From Hyphomonas sp. (GTDB taxonomy: Bacteria > Pseudomonadota > Alphaproteobacteria > Caulobacterales > Hyphomonadaceae), in contig CP051229.1 in assembly GCA_017792365.1 (NCBI GenBank), positions 1,364,001-1,428,000 on the forward strand: a stretch of 64,000 nt of DNA, written 5' to 3'. A program made the translations under genes and the position numbers. The notes beneath the pieces are model-generated. The model searched no databases. It was not told the DNA's origin and was given only the letters and a program-made list of their open reading frames with translations. Of the stretch, positions 27,651 to 37,081 are shown one piece after another (the stretch's first letter is position 1; each line of letters starts with the position of its first letter).

Positions 27651-28712
27651 TCACTCGTCCTGCAAGCCCCCTCCGGCATTCTCGGGGAAAGGCCGCACAC
27701 ACGGCTTGCGCTGCAGGAAGGTCAGCGGATTCCAGCACAGCACCCGCGCAATGTCCGCCGCGCGCGCCACACGCAGCCTGCGGATTTCCCTGCGCTTTTC
27801 AAGCTGCGCCCCCAGCCCGCCAACGGCCGCGACCAGCCCCCGGAACGTCGCCGGAAACCGCCCCGTCCACAGCCCACGCAACAGGATCGCAGCCGTTCCC
27901 GCCAGCCACATCGGAAACCCGACAACCAGCAGCGGCCCCGGCATGTTCTTCACATAAGTCCACAGCCCGTTCCGCGCCCCGTGGAACACCGCAAAATCGC
28001 TAGCCCGCCCGGTGATGGCCGATCCCGCATGGCTCACCCGGCAGCGCGGATCGAACTGGCACCGCTCCCCGGCCAGCCACATGCGAAACCCGATATCCAC
28101 GTCCTCGTGGTAACAGAAATAGTCCTCGTCGAACCCGCCCAGCTCCAGAAACAACTCGCGCGGGTACATTGCCGCCGCCCCGCACGGCGCAAAGCATTCC
28201 CCGGCCTCAGGCGACACCGCCTCGCCATGCCCGAACCCGCCGCGCCAACCATACCCATAAGCCAGGTAGCAATCGCCCACGCCATCCAGCTTGCCCGGCT
28301 CCAGCAGCGCGCCCTGCCAGCACGCCACGACACGATGCGTCGGCCGCTCCCTGACCGCACGCATCAGGTTCGCGAGCCAGTCCCGCTCGGCAATCGCATC
28401 CGGGTTCAGAAGGACCAGCCATTCCCCGGACCCTCGCCGCGCCCCGATATTGTTCCCCCGCGCAAACCCGTGATTTTCCGGCTCCCGCAGGATTTCCGTC
28501 CGCACCGGCATGCGCTCCAGCGTCTCAAGCGATCCATCGCTGGAGGCGTTGTCGACAAGGATTGTCTCGAAATCCGCGAACGTCTGGGCAGCAAGCGAAT
28601 TGAGGCAGCGCCGCAGGTAATCGCCGCCATTGTAGTTCACCACCACCACGGTGATGGCCGGCGCAGCGTCGCGCGGGATCTCCGAACTGGTCTCCGCTGC
28701 GCTCATCGCCAT
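27651..28712 (-). CDS. family 2 glycosyltransferase, rhamnosyltransferase-like
   Basis: A 353-residue GT2 of the WbbL type. The GT-A core starts ITVVVVNYNGGDYLRRCL, then LVDNASSDGSLETLE, ENHGFARGNNIGARR and LLNPDAIAERDWL in the DxD position, and ends with GGFDEDYFCYHEDVDIGFRM, where the ED pair is the probable base region. Such enzymes add rhamnose or similar sugars in the cytoplasm; proximity to rfbBAC fits, but the substrate is inferred. C-terminal hydrophobic stretches (about residues 255-285) suggest membrane association. The gene lies between rfbB and wbpD on the same strand. Confidence 0.87.
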   Translation of the reverse strand: MAMSAAETSSEIPRDAAPAITVVVVNYNGGDYLRRCLNSLAAQTFADFETILVDNASSDGSLETLERMPVRTEILREPENHGFARGNNIGARRGSGEWLVLLNPDAIAERDWLANLMRAVRERPTHRVVACWQGALLEPGKLDGVGDCYLAYGYGWRGGFGHGEAVSPEAGECFAPCGAAAMYPRELFLELGGFDEDYFCYHEDVDIGFRMWLAGERCQFDPRCRVSHAGSAITGRASDFAVFHGARNGLWTYVKNMPGPLLVVGFPMWLAGTAAILLRGLWTGRFPATFRGLVAAVGGLGAQLEKRREIRRLRVARAADIARVLCWNPLTFLQRKPCVRPFPENAGGGLQDE

Positions 28713-28772
28713 CCAGAAAGTTCAACGCGGATCATCGCACCGGACGCTGAGATCGCGACCGGCAAGGCGCTC

Positions 28773-29375
28773 CTATTCCGCCGGCCAATTCACCGTCCGC
28801 GCGCCGCGCTCGGTCCGCACCAGCGCGCCATCGCGCACCTCGTACTTGTCGCCCGACCACGAGCAGACCATGTCATCGCGCAGCACTTCGCCCGCATGGC
28901 TCACCCAGCCCATCTGCCTGGCAGGCACGCCGCCAACCATCGCATGCGCCGGCACATCCTTCACCACGACCGCCCCGGCCGCGACGAAGCAGTATTCGCC
29001 CAAGGTCACGCCGAGCCGGATGGTCGCATTCGCCCCGATCGAAGCCCCGCGCTTCACCAGCGTCGGCTCGAAGGCTTCTTTCCGCGACACAAACGCCCGT
29101 GGATTGCGCACATTCGTGAACACGCAAGACGGACCGCAGAACACGCCGTCCTCCAGCGTCACGCCGTCATAGACGCTGACATTGTTCTGGATCTTGCAGT
29201 CATCGCCAATCGACACGTTCGGCCCGACGACCACGTTCTGCCCCAGCGAACAGCGCGCCCCCAGCTTCGACCCCTTTAGCACATGGCTGAAATGCCAGAT
29301 CTTCGTGCCGTCCCCGACCTCGACGCCATCATCGACATAAGCCGATTCATGGGCGGACCACTTGTTGCCGGACAT
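28773..29375 (-). CDS. wbpD: UDP-2-acetamido-3-amino-glucuronate N-acetyltransferase (WbpD/WlbB type)
   Basis: A 200-residue left-handed beta-helix acyltransferase. The N-terminus SAHESAYVDDGVEVGDGTKI and WHFSHVLKGSKLGARCSLGQ is characteristic of WbpD/WlbB, with repeated hexapeptides (VVVGPNVSIGDDC, CKIQNNVSVYDGV) and FCGPSCVFTNVRNPRA. It would acetylate the 3-amino group on the route to UDP-GlcNAc3NAcA, using acetyl-CoA. ATG 29375 has a GAGGAG site 6-7 nt upstream; a longer frame from 29567 is not supported. Its pathway partners wbpB, wbpE and wbpA lie 25 kb away at 54-58 kb. Confidence 0.88.
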   Translation of the reverse strand: MSGNKWSAHESAYVDDGVEVGDGTKIWHFSHVLKGSKLGARCSLGQNVVVGPNVSIGDDCKIQNNVSVYDGVTLEDGVFCGPSCVFTNVRNPRAFVSRKEAFEPTLVKRGASIGANATIRLGVTLGEYCFVAAGAVVVKDVPAHAMVGGVPARQMGWVSHAGEVLRDDMVCSWSGDKYEVRDGALVRTERGARTVNWPAE

Positions 29376-29507
29376 GCTGCGCTCCTCTCGAACGCGCGGT
29401 TCTACGGCGTGGGGCCAAAAACAAGCGCTGCGCCGCCGCCAACGGCCAAATCTCTCCGCCCCCCTGGGCCCGCGCCGAAAATGGCCGTTTTCAGCCGGAG
29501 AACCCTC

Positions 29508-30635
29508 ATGTCGAACTCGACCAACCTCGCCTTGCCCTACCTCGCCGAAGGCCAGTCCCAGAAGCACGTCACCCTCAACGAAACGATTCGCAGGCTCGAC
29601 GCCATCGTCCAGCTCACGGTGGAATCGTCCACAACCTCAACAGAGCCGGGCGCGCCAGCCGACGGCCAGCGCTTCATCCTGCCCGCCGACAAGAGCGGCG
29701 GCGCCTGGTCCGCCTTCGCAAGCCACGCCATCGCCTACTACCGCGACGGCTCATGGGAGCAGGTGACGCCCAAAGAAGGCTGGCTCGCCTGGACGAAGGA
29801 TGAAGATCAGCTCCTTGTCTTTGACGGAACCTCATGGACCGAGGTCAGCACAGCCGGAGCCACGGCACGCCAACAACTCTCCGCGCCACGCACCTACTAC
29901 GTCCGCACCGACGGCTCGGACAGCAATGACGGCCTCACAAACACATCCGGCGGCGGCTTCCTGACCATCCAGAAGGCGATTGATGCTGTCTCCGCCCTCG
30001 ACCTCGGCGTCCACGACGTCACCATCGCGGTCGCCAATGGCACCTACGCCGACCCGATCCAGCTCAAATCGCTCGTCGGCGCAGGACAGGTCACCATCAG
30101 CGGTGACGCCGCCACCCCCGCCAACGTGCTCATCTCCACCGGCGCAAACACCTGCATCAACGCCGCCAACATCACCGGACGCTGGCGGCTGAGCGGCCTC
30201 AAGCTTCAGGCGACCTCCGGCGGCGCGACCTGCATCGCAGCGGACGGAACTACCGTGACGCTCACGATCGGCAATCTCGACTTCGGCGCCGTCACAACCG
30301 CCCACCTCTTCGTCCAGAACGGCGCACAGATCGCGGTGGACGCCGCCTACACGGCCTCAGCCGGCGCGGCCTACCACTGGGACATCATCAACGGCACGCT
30401 CCAGCTAGGCGCCGTCACGCTCACCATGTCCGGCAGCCCCGCATTCGCCAGCGCGTTCTGCCTCTGCACCCGCCTCGGCTACATCCGCTGCAACGCCGCC
30501 GCCTTCTCCGGCGCCGCCACCGGCAAGCGCTACGACGCCTCCGCCAACGGCGTCATCTTCACCGGAGGCGCAGGCGCGACCTTCCTCCCGGGCAGCATCG
30601 CCGGAACCGCATCGACAGGGGGCCAGTATCTTTAG
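29508..30635 (+). CDS. DUF2793 / parallel beta-helix protein (phage tail-spike or GTA-like)
   Basis: A 375-residue protein. The N-terminal ~110 residues match DUF2793, a domain met in alphaproteobacterial phage and gene-transfer-agent structural proteins: LALPYLAEGQSQKHVTLNE, then RFILPADKSGGAWSAFASHA and WLAWTKDEDQLLVFDG. From about residue 125 comes a right-handed beta-helix region opened by TYYVRTDGSDSNDGL and GGGFLTIQKAIDAV, a DUF1565-like start. No signal peptide. ATG 29508 follows GGAG; the frame extends upstream without support. No other phage genes are nearby. A glycan-binding or cleaving role is inference. Confidence 0.75.
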   Translation: MSNSTNLALPYLAEGQSQKHVTLNETIRRLDAIVQLTVESSTTSTEPGAPADGQRFILPADKSGGAWSAFASHAIAYYRDGSWEQVTPKEGWLAWTKDEDQLLVFDGTSWTEVSTAGATARQQLSAPRTYYVRTDGSDSNDGLTNTSGGGFLTIQKAIDAVSALDLGVHDVTIAVANGTYADPIQLKSLVGAGQVTISGDAATPANVLISTGANTCINAANITGRWRLSGLKLQATSGGATCIAADGTTVTLTIGNLDFGAVTTAHLFVQNGAQIAVDAAYTASAGAAYHWDIINGTLQLGAVTLTMSGSPAFASAFCLCTRLGYIRCNAAAFSGAATGKRYDASANGVIFTGGAGATFLPGSIAGTASTGGQYL

Positions 30636-30680
30636 GGCGGGGATCAGCCAGTGGATCGCTAGGGCCGGCTCCGCCCAACC

Positions 30681-31734
30681 TCACAAATAACCCGACAGGT
30701 CCACCTTGTCGGCATGCCGCGCCATGCACGCCTTGATCCGGTCGAGATTTTCGCGGGTCCATTCCACCGTCCGCCGCACCCCGTCCTCGTGCGAGACCCT
30801 GGCCTCGAAGCCGATGGTCTCGCGCGACTTGGCCGGATCGCCGAGCCGCCTGCCTGAGCGATCCCAGTCCCGCGCCGGTTTCAGGTCATGCGGCGTCGTA
30901 TTGCCCGCGGCCGCATTGATGCGGTCGGCCAGCTCCCGGATCGTGACCTCGCGGCCCGTTGCCAGATTGTACGCCTCGCCCGGCTCCCCATTCAGCGCGC
31001 AAGCAATCAGGCCCTCAACTATGTCATCGACGAAGATGAAATCGCGGCTGGTCTCACCCGCATTGTCCAGCGGCAGGGCCTCGCCATGCAGCGCCTTGAA
31101 GACAAACACCGGCGTCACATTCCGCCACACCGTATGCACCGTGCCGCGCCATTCGCCTGCGCCGAGCAGTTCACCCGGCCCATAGACGTTCTGGAACCGC
31201 GCCTTCACGAATGGCAGTCCATGCTGCGCAAAATAGTAATTCCCATACATCTCGCCGACGAGCTTGGAGATCGAGTAGGGGCTGTCCTGAAACAGCGAGA
31301 CCGGCGCATCCTCCGCCGTGGCCGCCGCCTCGCCATAGGTCTTCTCGGCCACCGCACAGCCGGCGGCGGCATAGACCACCTTCCGCAGCGAACCGAAATC
31401 CTTCAGCCGCTCGAAGAGCTTGAGACTGGTCAGCGTATTGTTGGCGTGATCCGCCAGCGATCGAGGACTGATTGCCGTGATAGCACGACAGGTGCCAGCA
31501 CAGCGCAGCGTCCCGCGATATCCGGTCCAGCACGCCATCATCCGCTACCGACCCCTCGATGAAGACCACCCGCTCATCCTGCGGAATGTTCGAACGATCG
31601 GCAGAGAGCAGGTTGTCGACGATCTCGACACGCCCGACCCCGCGCTCCAGCAAAGCCCGCACAAGGTTCGACCCAACGAACCCCGCGCCGCCAACCACCA
31701 GCGCCTTCGCGCCTTCAAGCGATATCTCGCTCAT
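30681..31734 (-). pseudogene. NAD-dependent epimerase/dehydratase (extended SDR), frameshifted as assembled
   Basis: The ATG at 31734 overlaps the upstream SDR stop (ATGA, 31731-31734). The N-terminal frame reads ALVVGGAGFVGSNLVRALLE and LSCYHGNQSSIA; near 31455-31462 the frame is lost and the remainder, ADHANNTLTSLKLFERLKDF to DLSGYL, is in another frame. Net shift is two bases lost or one gained (or a larger indel, since relatives usually have a few more residues here). The second half has KVVYAAAGCAV, YSISKLVGEMYGNYY with Tyr-x3-Lys, RFQNVYGPGELLG and DFIFVDDIVEGL. Likely a nucleotide-sugar epimerase or dehydratase; substrate unknown. Confidence 0.82.
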
Positions 31735-32672
31735 GTTCCGCTCTTTCCCGGCGCCCGCAGATGGCTGTAGATCGCCCGCACGCCATGTTCGTCATACCAT
31801 GCGACCATGCGGGCGATGCTCTCCTCGAACGACACCTGCGCCCGCCAGTCAAACGCCGCCTCGGTCCGCGACGGATCCAGCACCACCGCCGCCACATCAT
31901 CCGCCCCCGGAGGCACGACCGGCGCATCCGCCACATCCATGCCGAGAGCCGATGCGACCGCGCGATAGACATCAAGGATCGAGTGCCCGCGCCCCGTCGA
32001 CACATTGAACACGCCCTGCGCAGCGTCCGGCGACATCGCCTTGTCCAGCAGCGCGAAGAAATCCTCCATGTCGAGGAAATCCCGCACGGTGTCCGAGCAG
32101 AAACAGTCCTTCCCGGCCTTCAGGCGCGTATAGAAAGCCGGGATCGGCCCGATCGACAGCCGCGGCCCGGTCACATTCGCCAGCCGCAACGATACGGCGT
32201 TCAGCCCGCTCGCCAGCACGATATGCTCGCCCGCCGTCTTCGAGACGCCATAGCTCGTGAACGGCCGCACCGGCGCCTCTACCGGGATCGGCGTCTCATC
32301 AGGGCGACCATAGCAGAGCGCCGTCTGGAAGTTCACAAGCCTGCCGGCGCCCGCCTCCCGCGCCGCTTCCACCACGTTCAGCGTTCCCTGCGCATTCGTC
32401 TCCAGATCGCCCGACCAGTCGTCCGGGTCCTTGTACGACGCCGCCGAGTGGATCACGACCTCCGGCCCGAACCCATCGAACACCCGCCGCACCAGCGCCC
32501 GGTCCACAACCGAGCCCTCAACCACTTCAAGCTGGCCGGACGCATCCGGCAGCGCATCGCGCGCCGACGTCGCATAATTGTCCAGCGTCAGGACATCATC
32601 GCCGCGCGCCAGCAGCCGCTCCACGATATTCGCTCCAAGACATCCGGCGCCGCCGGTAACGAGGACACGCAT
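31731..32672 (-). CDS. NAD-dependent epimerase/dehydratase (extended SDR)
   Basis: A 313-residue extended SDR beginning MRVLVTGGAGCLGANIVERL. It has VIHSAASYKDPDDWSGD, the active-site strand FQTALCYGRP, SYGVSKTAGEH with Tyr-x3-Lys and RLANVTGPRLSIGPI. The same features (AASYKDPDDW, FQTALCYG, RLANV.GPR) occur in the neighbouring upstream protein, so the two are paralogs from a tandem duplication. ATG 32672 is used because the Rossmann strand starts there. It overlaps the next SDR by 4 bp and follows the previous one by 19 bp. The reaction on its nucleotide sugar is not predictable. Confidence 0.87.
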   Translation of the reverse strand: MRVLVTGGAGCLGANIVERLLARGDDVLTLDNYATSARDALPDASGQLEVVEGSVVDRALVRRVFDGFGPEVVIHSAASYKDPDDWSGDLETNAQGTLNVVEAAREAGAGRLVNFQTALCYGRPDETPIPVEAPVRPFTSYGVSKTAGEHIVLASGLNAVSLRLANVTGPRLSIGPIPAFYTRLKAGKDCFCSDTVRDFLDMEDFFALLDKAMSPDAAQGVFNVSTGRGHSILDVYRAVASALGMDVADAPVVPPGADDVAAVVLDPSRTEAAFDWRAQVSFEESIARMVAWYDEHGVRAIYSHLRAPGKSGT

Positions 32673-32691
32673 ATCGGATCGCTCCTGCCGG

Positions 32692-33636
32692 CTAGTCTTT
32701 GACCTTGAGGTGTGTGTATTCGCCCAGCACGCCGTGCTCGCGATAATACTCGATGGCCTTCGGGATGAACTCGGACATCGGCGTGAACTCCACCTCGCCA
32801 AAATCCTCGAACGTGCGCGAGGGATCTAGCAGGATCGATTGCGCGTCATCCGGGCCCAGCGGGCGAATGTCTGGCTCGGGATAATCGTTGAACTTCATCC
32901 CCGCGACCACGGCGTCATACAATTCCTTGATCGCGACATCCCGCCCGGTCGAAAAGTGATACGCCCCGCTGCCCGTACCGCCGACCGCCTTCACCACCGT
33001 CCGCGCCAGGTCGCCAGCATAGACAAAATCGCGGCGCGCCTCGGTCACGAAGCATTTCTTCCCGTCCCGCAGCCGCGAAAAGAAGATCGGCAGCGGCCCC
33101 GACACGTTCCGCGGCCCGATCACATTCGCCAGCCGGAAGGTCACATAATCCAGTCCCGACAGCTCGAGGTAATCCTCCGCCGCCGTCTTGGAGATCGCAT
33201 AGCTCGAATTGCCGGGGTTCTTGGCATGCGACAGCGTGATCGGCTGCTCCACGGGGCTCACGCCATAGCACAGCGCCGTCTGGAAATAGATGAACCGGCC
33301 AACCTTGTGCGCCTTGGCCGCCTGAATGACGTTCACGCTGCCGACCACGTTCACCGACGCATCCGACTGCCAGTCGTCCGGGTCCTTGTAGGACGCCGCC
33401 GTATGCACCACTACGTCGGGTTTGAAGTCCTCGACCAGCGCATCAACCGCCGCGCCGTCAACGATCGAGACCTCCTCGAAGCGGAAGCGATCCTCCGTCT
33501 CCGGCAGGTGTTCGCGGCGCCCCGTCGTAAAGTTGTCCACACCCAGGATGCTCGCCCCTCGCGCCAGCAATTGCTCGGCGACATGAGACCCAACCTGTCC
33601 GGCGGCTCCGGTAATCAGTACGCGTGTTCCGTTCAT
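32692..33636 (-). CDS. NAD-dependent epimerase/dehydratase (extended SDR)
   Basis: A 314-residue extended SDR, first of three in a row. It begins MNGTRVLITGAAGQVGSHVA and has VVHTAASYKDPDDWQSD, FQTALCYGVSPVE, SYAISKTAAEDYLEL and RLANVIGPRNVSGPLPI. It is clearly a paralog of the next gene. ATG 33636 starts the Rossmann motif; an upstream in-frame start at 33933 would add 99 residues that overlap the divergent glycosyltransferase and do not look like protein. Three consecutive SDRs suggest a multi-step conversion of one nucleotide sugar, which is inference. Confidence 0.87.
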   Translation of the reverse strand: MNGTRVLITGAAGQVGSHVAEQLLARGASILGVDNFTTGRREHLPETEDRFRFEEVSIVDGAAVDALVEDFKPDVVVHTAASYKDPDDWQSDASVNVVGSVNVIQAAKAHKVGRFIYFQTALCYGVSPVEQPITLSHAKNPGNSSYAISKTAAEDYLELSGLDYVTFRLANVIGPRNVSGPLPIFFSRLRDGKKCFVTEARRDFVYAGDLARTVVKAVGGTGSGAYHFSTGRDVAIKELYDAVVAGMKFNDYPEPDIRPLGPDDAQSILLDPSRTFEDFGEVEFTPMSEFIPKAIEYYREHGVLGEYTHLKVKD

Positions 33637-33727
33637 GGGATGGCGTCTTAGACGTTCGCTCCCGACCCGCCAACCAGCATTCTTCAGATTGACCACAGGG
33701 CGATCCCCACTCGCCATTTGGCCTGTC

Positions 33728-35155
33728 ATGTCCCATACAGCCACTGGTCTTTTCGAACGCAAAGTTGCCTGTTTGTCACCCGCCCGCCGCCAATGCCGCC
33801 TGCTTGCATGGTCCCCGATTGCTGACGACCCACGGGTGCGGCGAATGGGCGATTCGCTGCAGGCAAACGGCTGGGATGTCACCGGAATCGGCCTGCCCGG
33901 CGCGCGATCCGCCCCACCTTCATGGCCGATCATCGAAGCGCCGCCCGCACCGGTCAGGGCGCCCGCTTCCTCCGGCCACGCACTCGCCGCACTGGAAAGG
34001 CTGGCGGCCCGTGGGTTGTCGACAGGCCTCTTGCCCGCCCAACTCCTACTGCGCCGTGCCGGATCAGCCTACGCCGCGCCGCTATCCCAGATCCGCACGC
34101 GCCTGGTCGAGACCGACCGGCCCGTCGCCAGCTTAGCCAGAACGGTGCAGAGGGCGGTCACACGCCGCGCCCGCGCACGGTCCCAGTCGCCCGACGAACG
34201 CGCCCTCGACCAGTACTGGCGCCTTTCCGTGCACCTCGACGAAATGCGCCGCCTCGCCGTCGAACAGCCCGGCCCGGCGCTGTGGATCGCCAATGACTGG
34301 TGGATGCTGCCGATCGCCAGCGCAGGGCAGGAGGCGCACGGCGGCGTCATCGCCTACGACAGCCACGAGCTAGCTACGGAAGAATACGCCGAGCTGCCCG
34401 AGTGGGTGAAATTCCAGAAACCCGTCGTCGAATCGATCGAGCGCAAGTTCATCGACAGGGCCCGTGTCATCACCAGCGTCTCGCCCGGCATCGTCCAAGA
34501 CCTGCAGCGCCGCTATGCGCCCGACGCAACGTGCCTCACTCTGCGTAATGCGCCGCACTACGCGGCCTCGACCTTCCGGCCAGCCGGCGAGACGATCCGG
34601 GTCCTGTATCACGGCCTGGTCACGCACGGCCGCGGCCTCGAGGCGATTATCGACAGCCTGACGGACTGGCGGTCAGAATTCTCCCTAACGGTGCGCGGCC
34701 CGTCCTCGCCCCCCGACTATATCGACACCCTGAAAGCCCGCGCCGAGCGCAATGGCGTCCTCTCCCGCGTCACCTTCGCCCCGCCGGTCCCGACAGCAGA
34801 CCTGGTGGCGACCGCACGCGCCTACGACATCGGCGTCATGGTCCTGCCCGGCCATTCCCGCCACGCAGAACTCGCCCTGCCCAACAAGATCTTCGAATAC
34901 CTCATGGCCGGGCTGGCGCTGGTCGTCACCGATCTGCCCGAGATGGCTGCGCTGGTCCGCTCCAGCAGAACCGGCCGCACGATCCCCGACCATTCCCCAG
35001 CAGCGATTACGGCTTGCATCAACGCCCTGTCTCGGAAAGACATCGACGACATGAAACAGGCCGCACTCACCGCCGCGAAGCTCTACAACTGGGAGACGGA
35101 GTCCGCTCCCGTCCTTGCGGCGTACGACGCATGCTTCGCGCCGCAGCAGGCCTGA
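33728..35155 (+). CDS. family 4 glycosyltransferase
   Basis: A ~475-residue GT-B enzyme. The N-terminal domain starts with LLAWSPIADDPRVRRMGDSL, and the centre has ALWIANDWWMLPIA, AYDSHELATEEYAELPEWV and RARVITSVSPGI. The C-terminal domain has VLYHGLVTHGRGLEAIIDSL and LPNKIFEYLMAGLALVVTDL with the donor-binding E-x7-E-like region. It shares these signatures with the GT4 proteins at 39.1-40.3 kb and 42.9-45.1 kb. It acts in the cytoplasm on a lipid-linked glycan; sugar unknown. ATG 33728 was chosen; the frame is open upstream to 33635. AsnB begins 7 bp after its stop, indicating an operon. Confidence 0.85.
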   Translation: MSHTATGLFERKVACLSPARRQCRLLAWSPIADDPRVRRMGDSLQANGWDVTGIGLPGARSAPPSWPIIEAPPAPVRAPASSGHALAALERLAARGLSTGLLPAQLLLRRAGSAYAAPLSQIRTRLVETDRPVASLARTVQRAVTRRARARSQSPDERALDQYWRLSVHLDEMRRLAVEQPGPALWIANDWWMLPIASAGQEAHGGVIAYDSHELATEEYAELPEWVKFQKPVVESIERKFIDRARVITSVSPGIVQDLQRRYAPDATCLTLRNAPHYAASTFRPAGETIRVLYHGLVTHGRGLEAIIDSLTDWRSEFSLTVRGPSSPPDYIDTLKARAERNGVLSRVTFAPPVPTADLVATARAYDIGVMVLPGHSRHAELALPNKIFEYLMAGLALVVTDLPEMAALVRSSRTGRTIPDHSPAAITACINALSRKDIDDMKQAALTAAKLYNWETESAPVLAAYDACFAPQQA

Positions 35156-35161
35156 TCCAGC

Positions 35162-37063
35162 ATGTGCGGCATCTACATATCTGTCGGCTTCCCGCCCGAC
35201 CCGGCCCACATCGACGTCGTCGCCCATCGCGGCCCGGACGGTCGCGGCTGGCGCGTCTTCGACAGCCCGGCTGGTCCGGTCGCGCTCGGCCATCGCCGCC
35301 TCAGCATCATCGATCTCGACGATCGAGCGTTGCAGCCCATGTCGGCAGGCAATGGCCGCTACTGGCTGTGCTTCAACGGCGAGATCTACAACTATCTCGA
35401 ACTGCAGGCCGAACTGCGCGCCGCGGGCGAAACCTTCGAAACCACCTCGGATGTCGAAGTCCTGCTCAAGGCCTGCATCCTATGGGGCAAGGGCGCGCTC
35501 GACCGGCTCGTCGGCATGTTCGCCTTCGCGTTCTGGGACGATCACGAGAAGACGCTGCTGCTGGTCCGCGACCGCATGGGCGTCAAACCGCTCGTCTACC
35601 ACGCCAGCGATCGCGGCGCGGCCTTCGCCTCCGAGATCAAGCAGCTGATCGACCTTCCGGGCTTCCAGCGGCGCATCAACATGTCCCGCGCCCACAACTT
35701 CCTTGCAACCGGCGTCACCGACCACCTCGACGAGACCATGTTCGCCGACGCCCGCAACCTCGGCCCCGGACGCTTCATCGAGCTCGACCTCAAGACATGG
35801 CGCCCCAGATCAGCCATCGAGGTCCGGGAATACTGGAAACCGCCCGCGCCTGCAGACCGCCGATGGTCGGAAGCAGAGGCGGCGGACCGCTTCCGCGAGC
35901 TCTTCTTCGACTCGATGAAGCTGCACACGCGCGCCGACGTCCGCGTCGGCTCGTGCCTCTCCGGCGGACTGGACAGTTCATCCATCGTCGCCGTCCAGTC
36001 GAAGATACGACCGGCCGACGCCGAACCAGTTCAGGCCATCAGCGCCGTCTTCCCGGACACGCCGGTCGACGAAACGAAATTCATAGACGCCGCCATCGAA
36101 AGATCGGGCGCCCAGTCCACGCGCGTGACCCTGTCGCCCGACCATGTCTTCGAAGACGTCGAAGCGATCGTCCGTACGCAGGACGAACCCTACGGCTCGA
36201 CCAGCATCCACGCGCAATATCACGTCTTCCGCAAGGCGCGGGAGATCGGCGTCAAGGTCATGCTCGACGGTCAGGGCGCCGACGAGATTCTCGGCGGCTA
36301 TCACGGCTGTTTCGACTTCCACTACATGCGCCTCATCCGGCAGGCCCAGCTCCTGTCGCTGATCCAGACGCTGCAGGAGCGCAAGAATTGGCATGGCGTA
36401 TCCCGCCGCCAGCAGCTCTGGCTGTTCTCGCAGCGCCTGCCGCCGCCCTTCCGCCAGCTGCTTCGTCCTCCAGGGCGCGGCGCACCCTCGCCGCCGGCCT
36501 GGATGGCGACAGACCTGCTACAGCCGCACGCCCCGGTCGAAGGCGGCGTGGCCGCCCAGGCCTGCGCCCGCGAGGGACTGCCGGTCGCGCGCACCCTCGG
36601 CGACTACTGCGTCACGCTTGCGCGCACCACCAACCTTCCGATGCTGCTGCGTTATGAGGACCGCAATTCGATGGCCCACAGCATCGAGGCGCGGGTACCG
36701 TTCCTCGACCACCGCCTGGTCGAGTTTGCGCTCCAGTTGGGCGACCAGCACAAGATCGTCGGCGGCGACACCAAGAGGGTTCTCAGGTCGGCAATGGCGG
36801 ACATCCTGCCAGACCCGATCCGTTTCCGGCGCGACAAGCTCGGCTTTGCCACCCCGGAAGAACTCTGGTTCAAGGGACCGTTGCGATCGAAAGTGGAGGC
36901 GGGCGTCGAGGAGACGCTCGCCCTCTATCCCGGCCTACTCGACCCGGCCGAAACACGTCGGCTGACACGCCAGGTTTTGGACGGGGAACGGCCATTCGAC
37001 TTCACGCTCTGGCGCATCCTCGTATTTGGGGTATGGGGTCGCCAGTACCGGATGACCATCTAG
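35162..37063 (+). CDS. asparagine synthase-like glutamine-dependent amidotransferase
   Basis: A 633-residue AsnB-family protein. MCGIYISVG gives the N-terminal Cys nucleophile of the class II glutaminase; HRGPDG, GHRRLSIIDLDDRALQPM and CFNGEIYNYLELQ are glutaminase motifs. The synthetase domain has the PP-loop SCLSGGLDSSSIVAVQ and GQGADEILGGYHG, plus YEDRNSMAHSIEARVPFLDH. In polysaccharide clusters such enzymes (WbpS-like) can amidate uronic acids rather than make asparagine; that role is inferred from position between a GT4 and a second copy. Confidence 0.88.
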   Translation: MCGIYISVGFPPDPAHIDVVAHRGPDGRGWRVFDSPAGPVALGHRRLSIIDLDDRALQPMSAGNGRYWLCFNGEIYNYLELQAELRAAGETFETTSDVEVLLKACILWGKGALDRLVGMFAFAFWDDHEKTLLLVRDRMGVKPLVYHASDRGAAFASEIKQLIDLPGFQRRINMSRAHNFLATGVTDHLDETMFADARNLGPGRFIELDLKTWRPRSAIEVREYWKPPAPADRRWSEAEAADRFRELFFDSMKLHTRADVRVGSCLSGGLDSSSIVAVQSKIRPADAEPVQAISAVFPDTPVDETKFIDAAIERSGAQSTRVTLSPDHVFEDVEAIVRTQDEPYGSTSIHAQYHVFRKAREIGVKVMLDGQGADEILGGYHGCFDFHYMRLIRQAQLLSLIQTLQERKNWHGVSRRQQLWLFSQRLPPPFRQLLRPPGRGAPSPPAWMATDLLQPHAPVEGGVAAQACAREGLPVARTLGDYCVTLARTTNLPMLLRYEDRNSMAHSIEARVPFLDHRLVEFALQLGDQHKIVGGDTKRVLRSAMADILPDPIRFRRDKLGFATPEELWFKGPLRSKVEAGVEETLALYPGLLDPAETRRLTRQVLDGERPFDFTLWRILVFGVWGRQYRMTI

Positions 37064-37081
37064 AGTTGGGCAGTAGCGTTC

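Noticed and set aside
26886-29279. 797-residue open frame on + strand
   Set aside because: Antisense to rfbB, the GT2 and wbpD; Arg/Pro/His-rich with no domain. An effect of GC-rich codon bias.
29441-29489. Inverted repeat AACGGCCA ... TGGCCGTT between wbpD and the DUF2793 gene
   Set aside because: 8-bp arms with a ~33-base loop are expected by chance in GC-rich DNA; no T tract or known operator.
32692-33933. 413-residue version of the first SDR
   Set aside because: The extra N-terminal 99 residues overlap the divergent GT4 start and lack family similarity; ATG 33636 is used.
35014-36657. 547-residue open frame on + strand overlapping asnB
   Set aside because: Same strand but out of frame with the clear AsnB protein; Arg/Pro-rich shadow.
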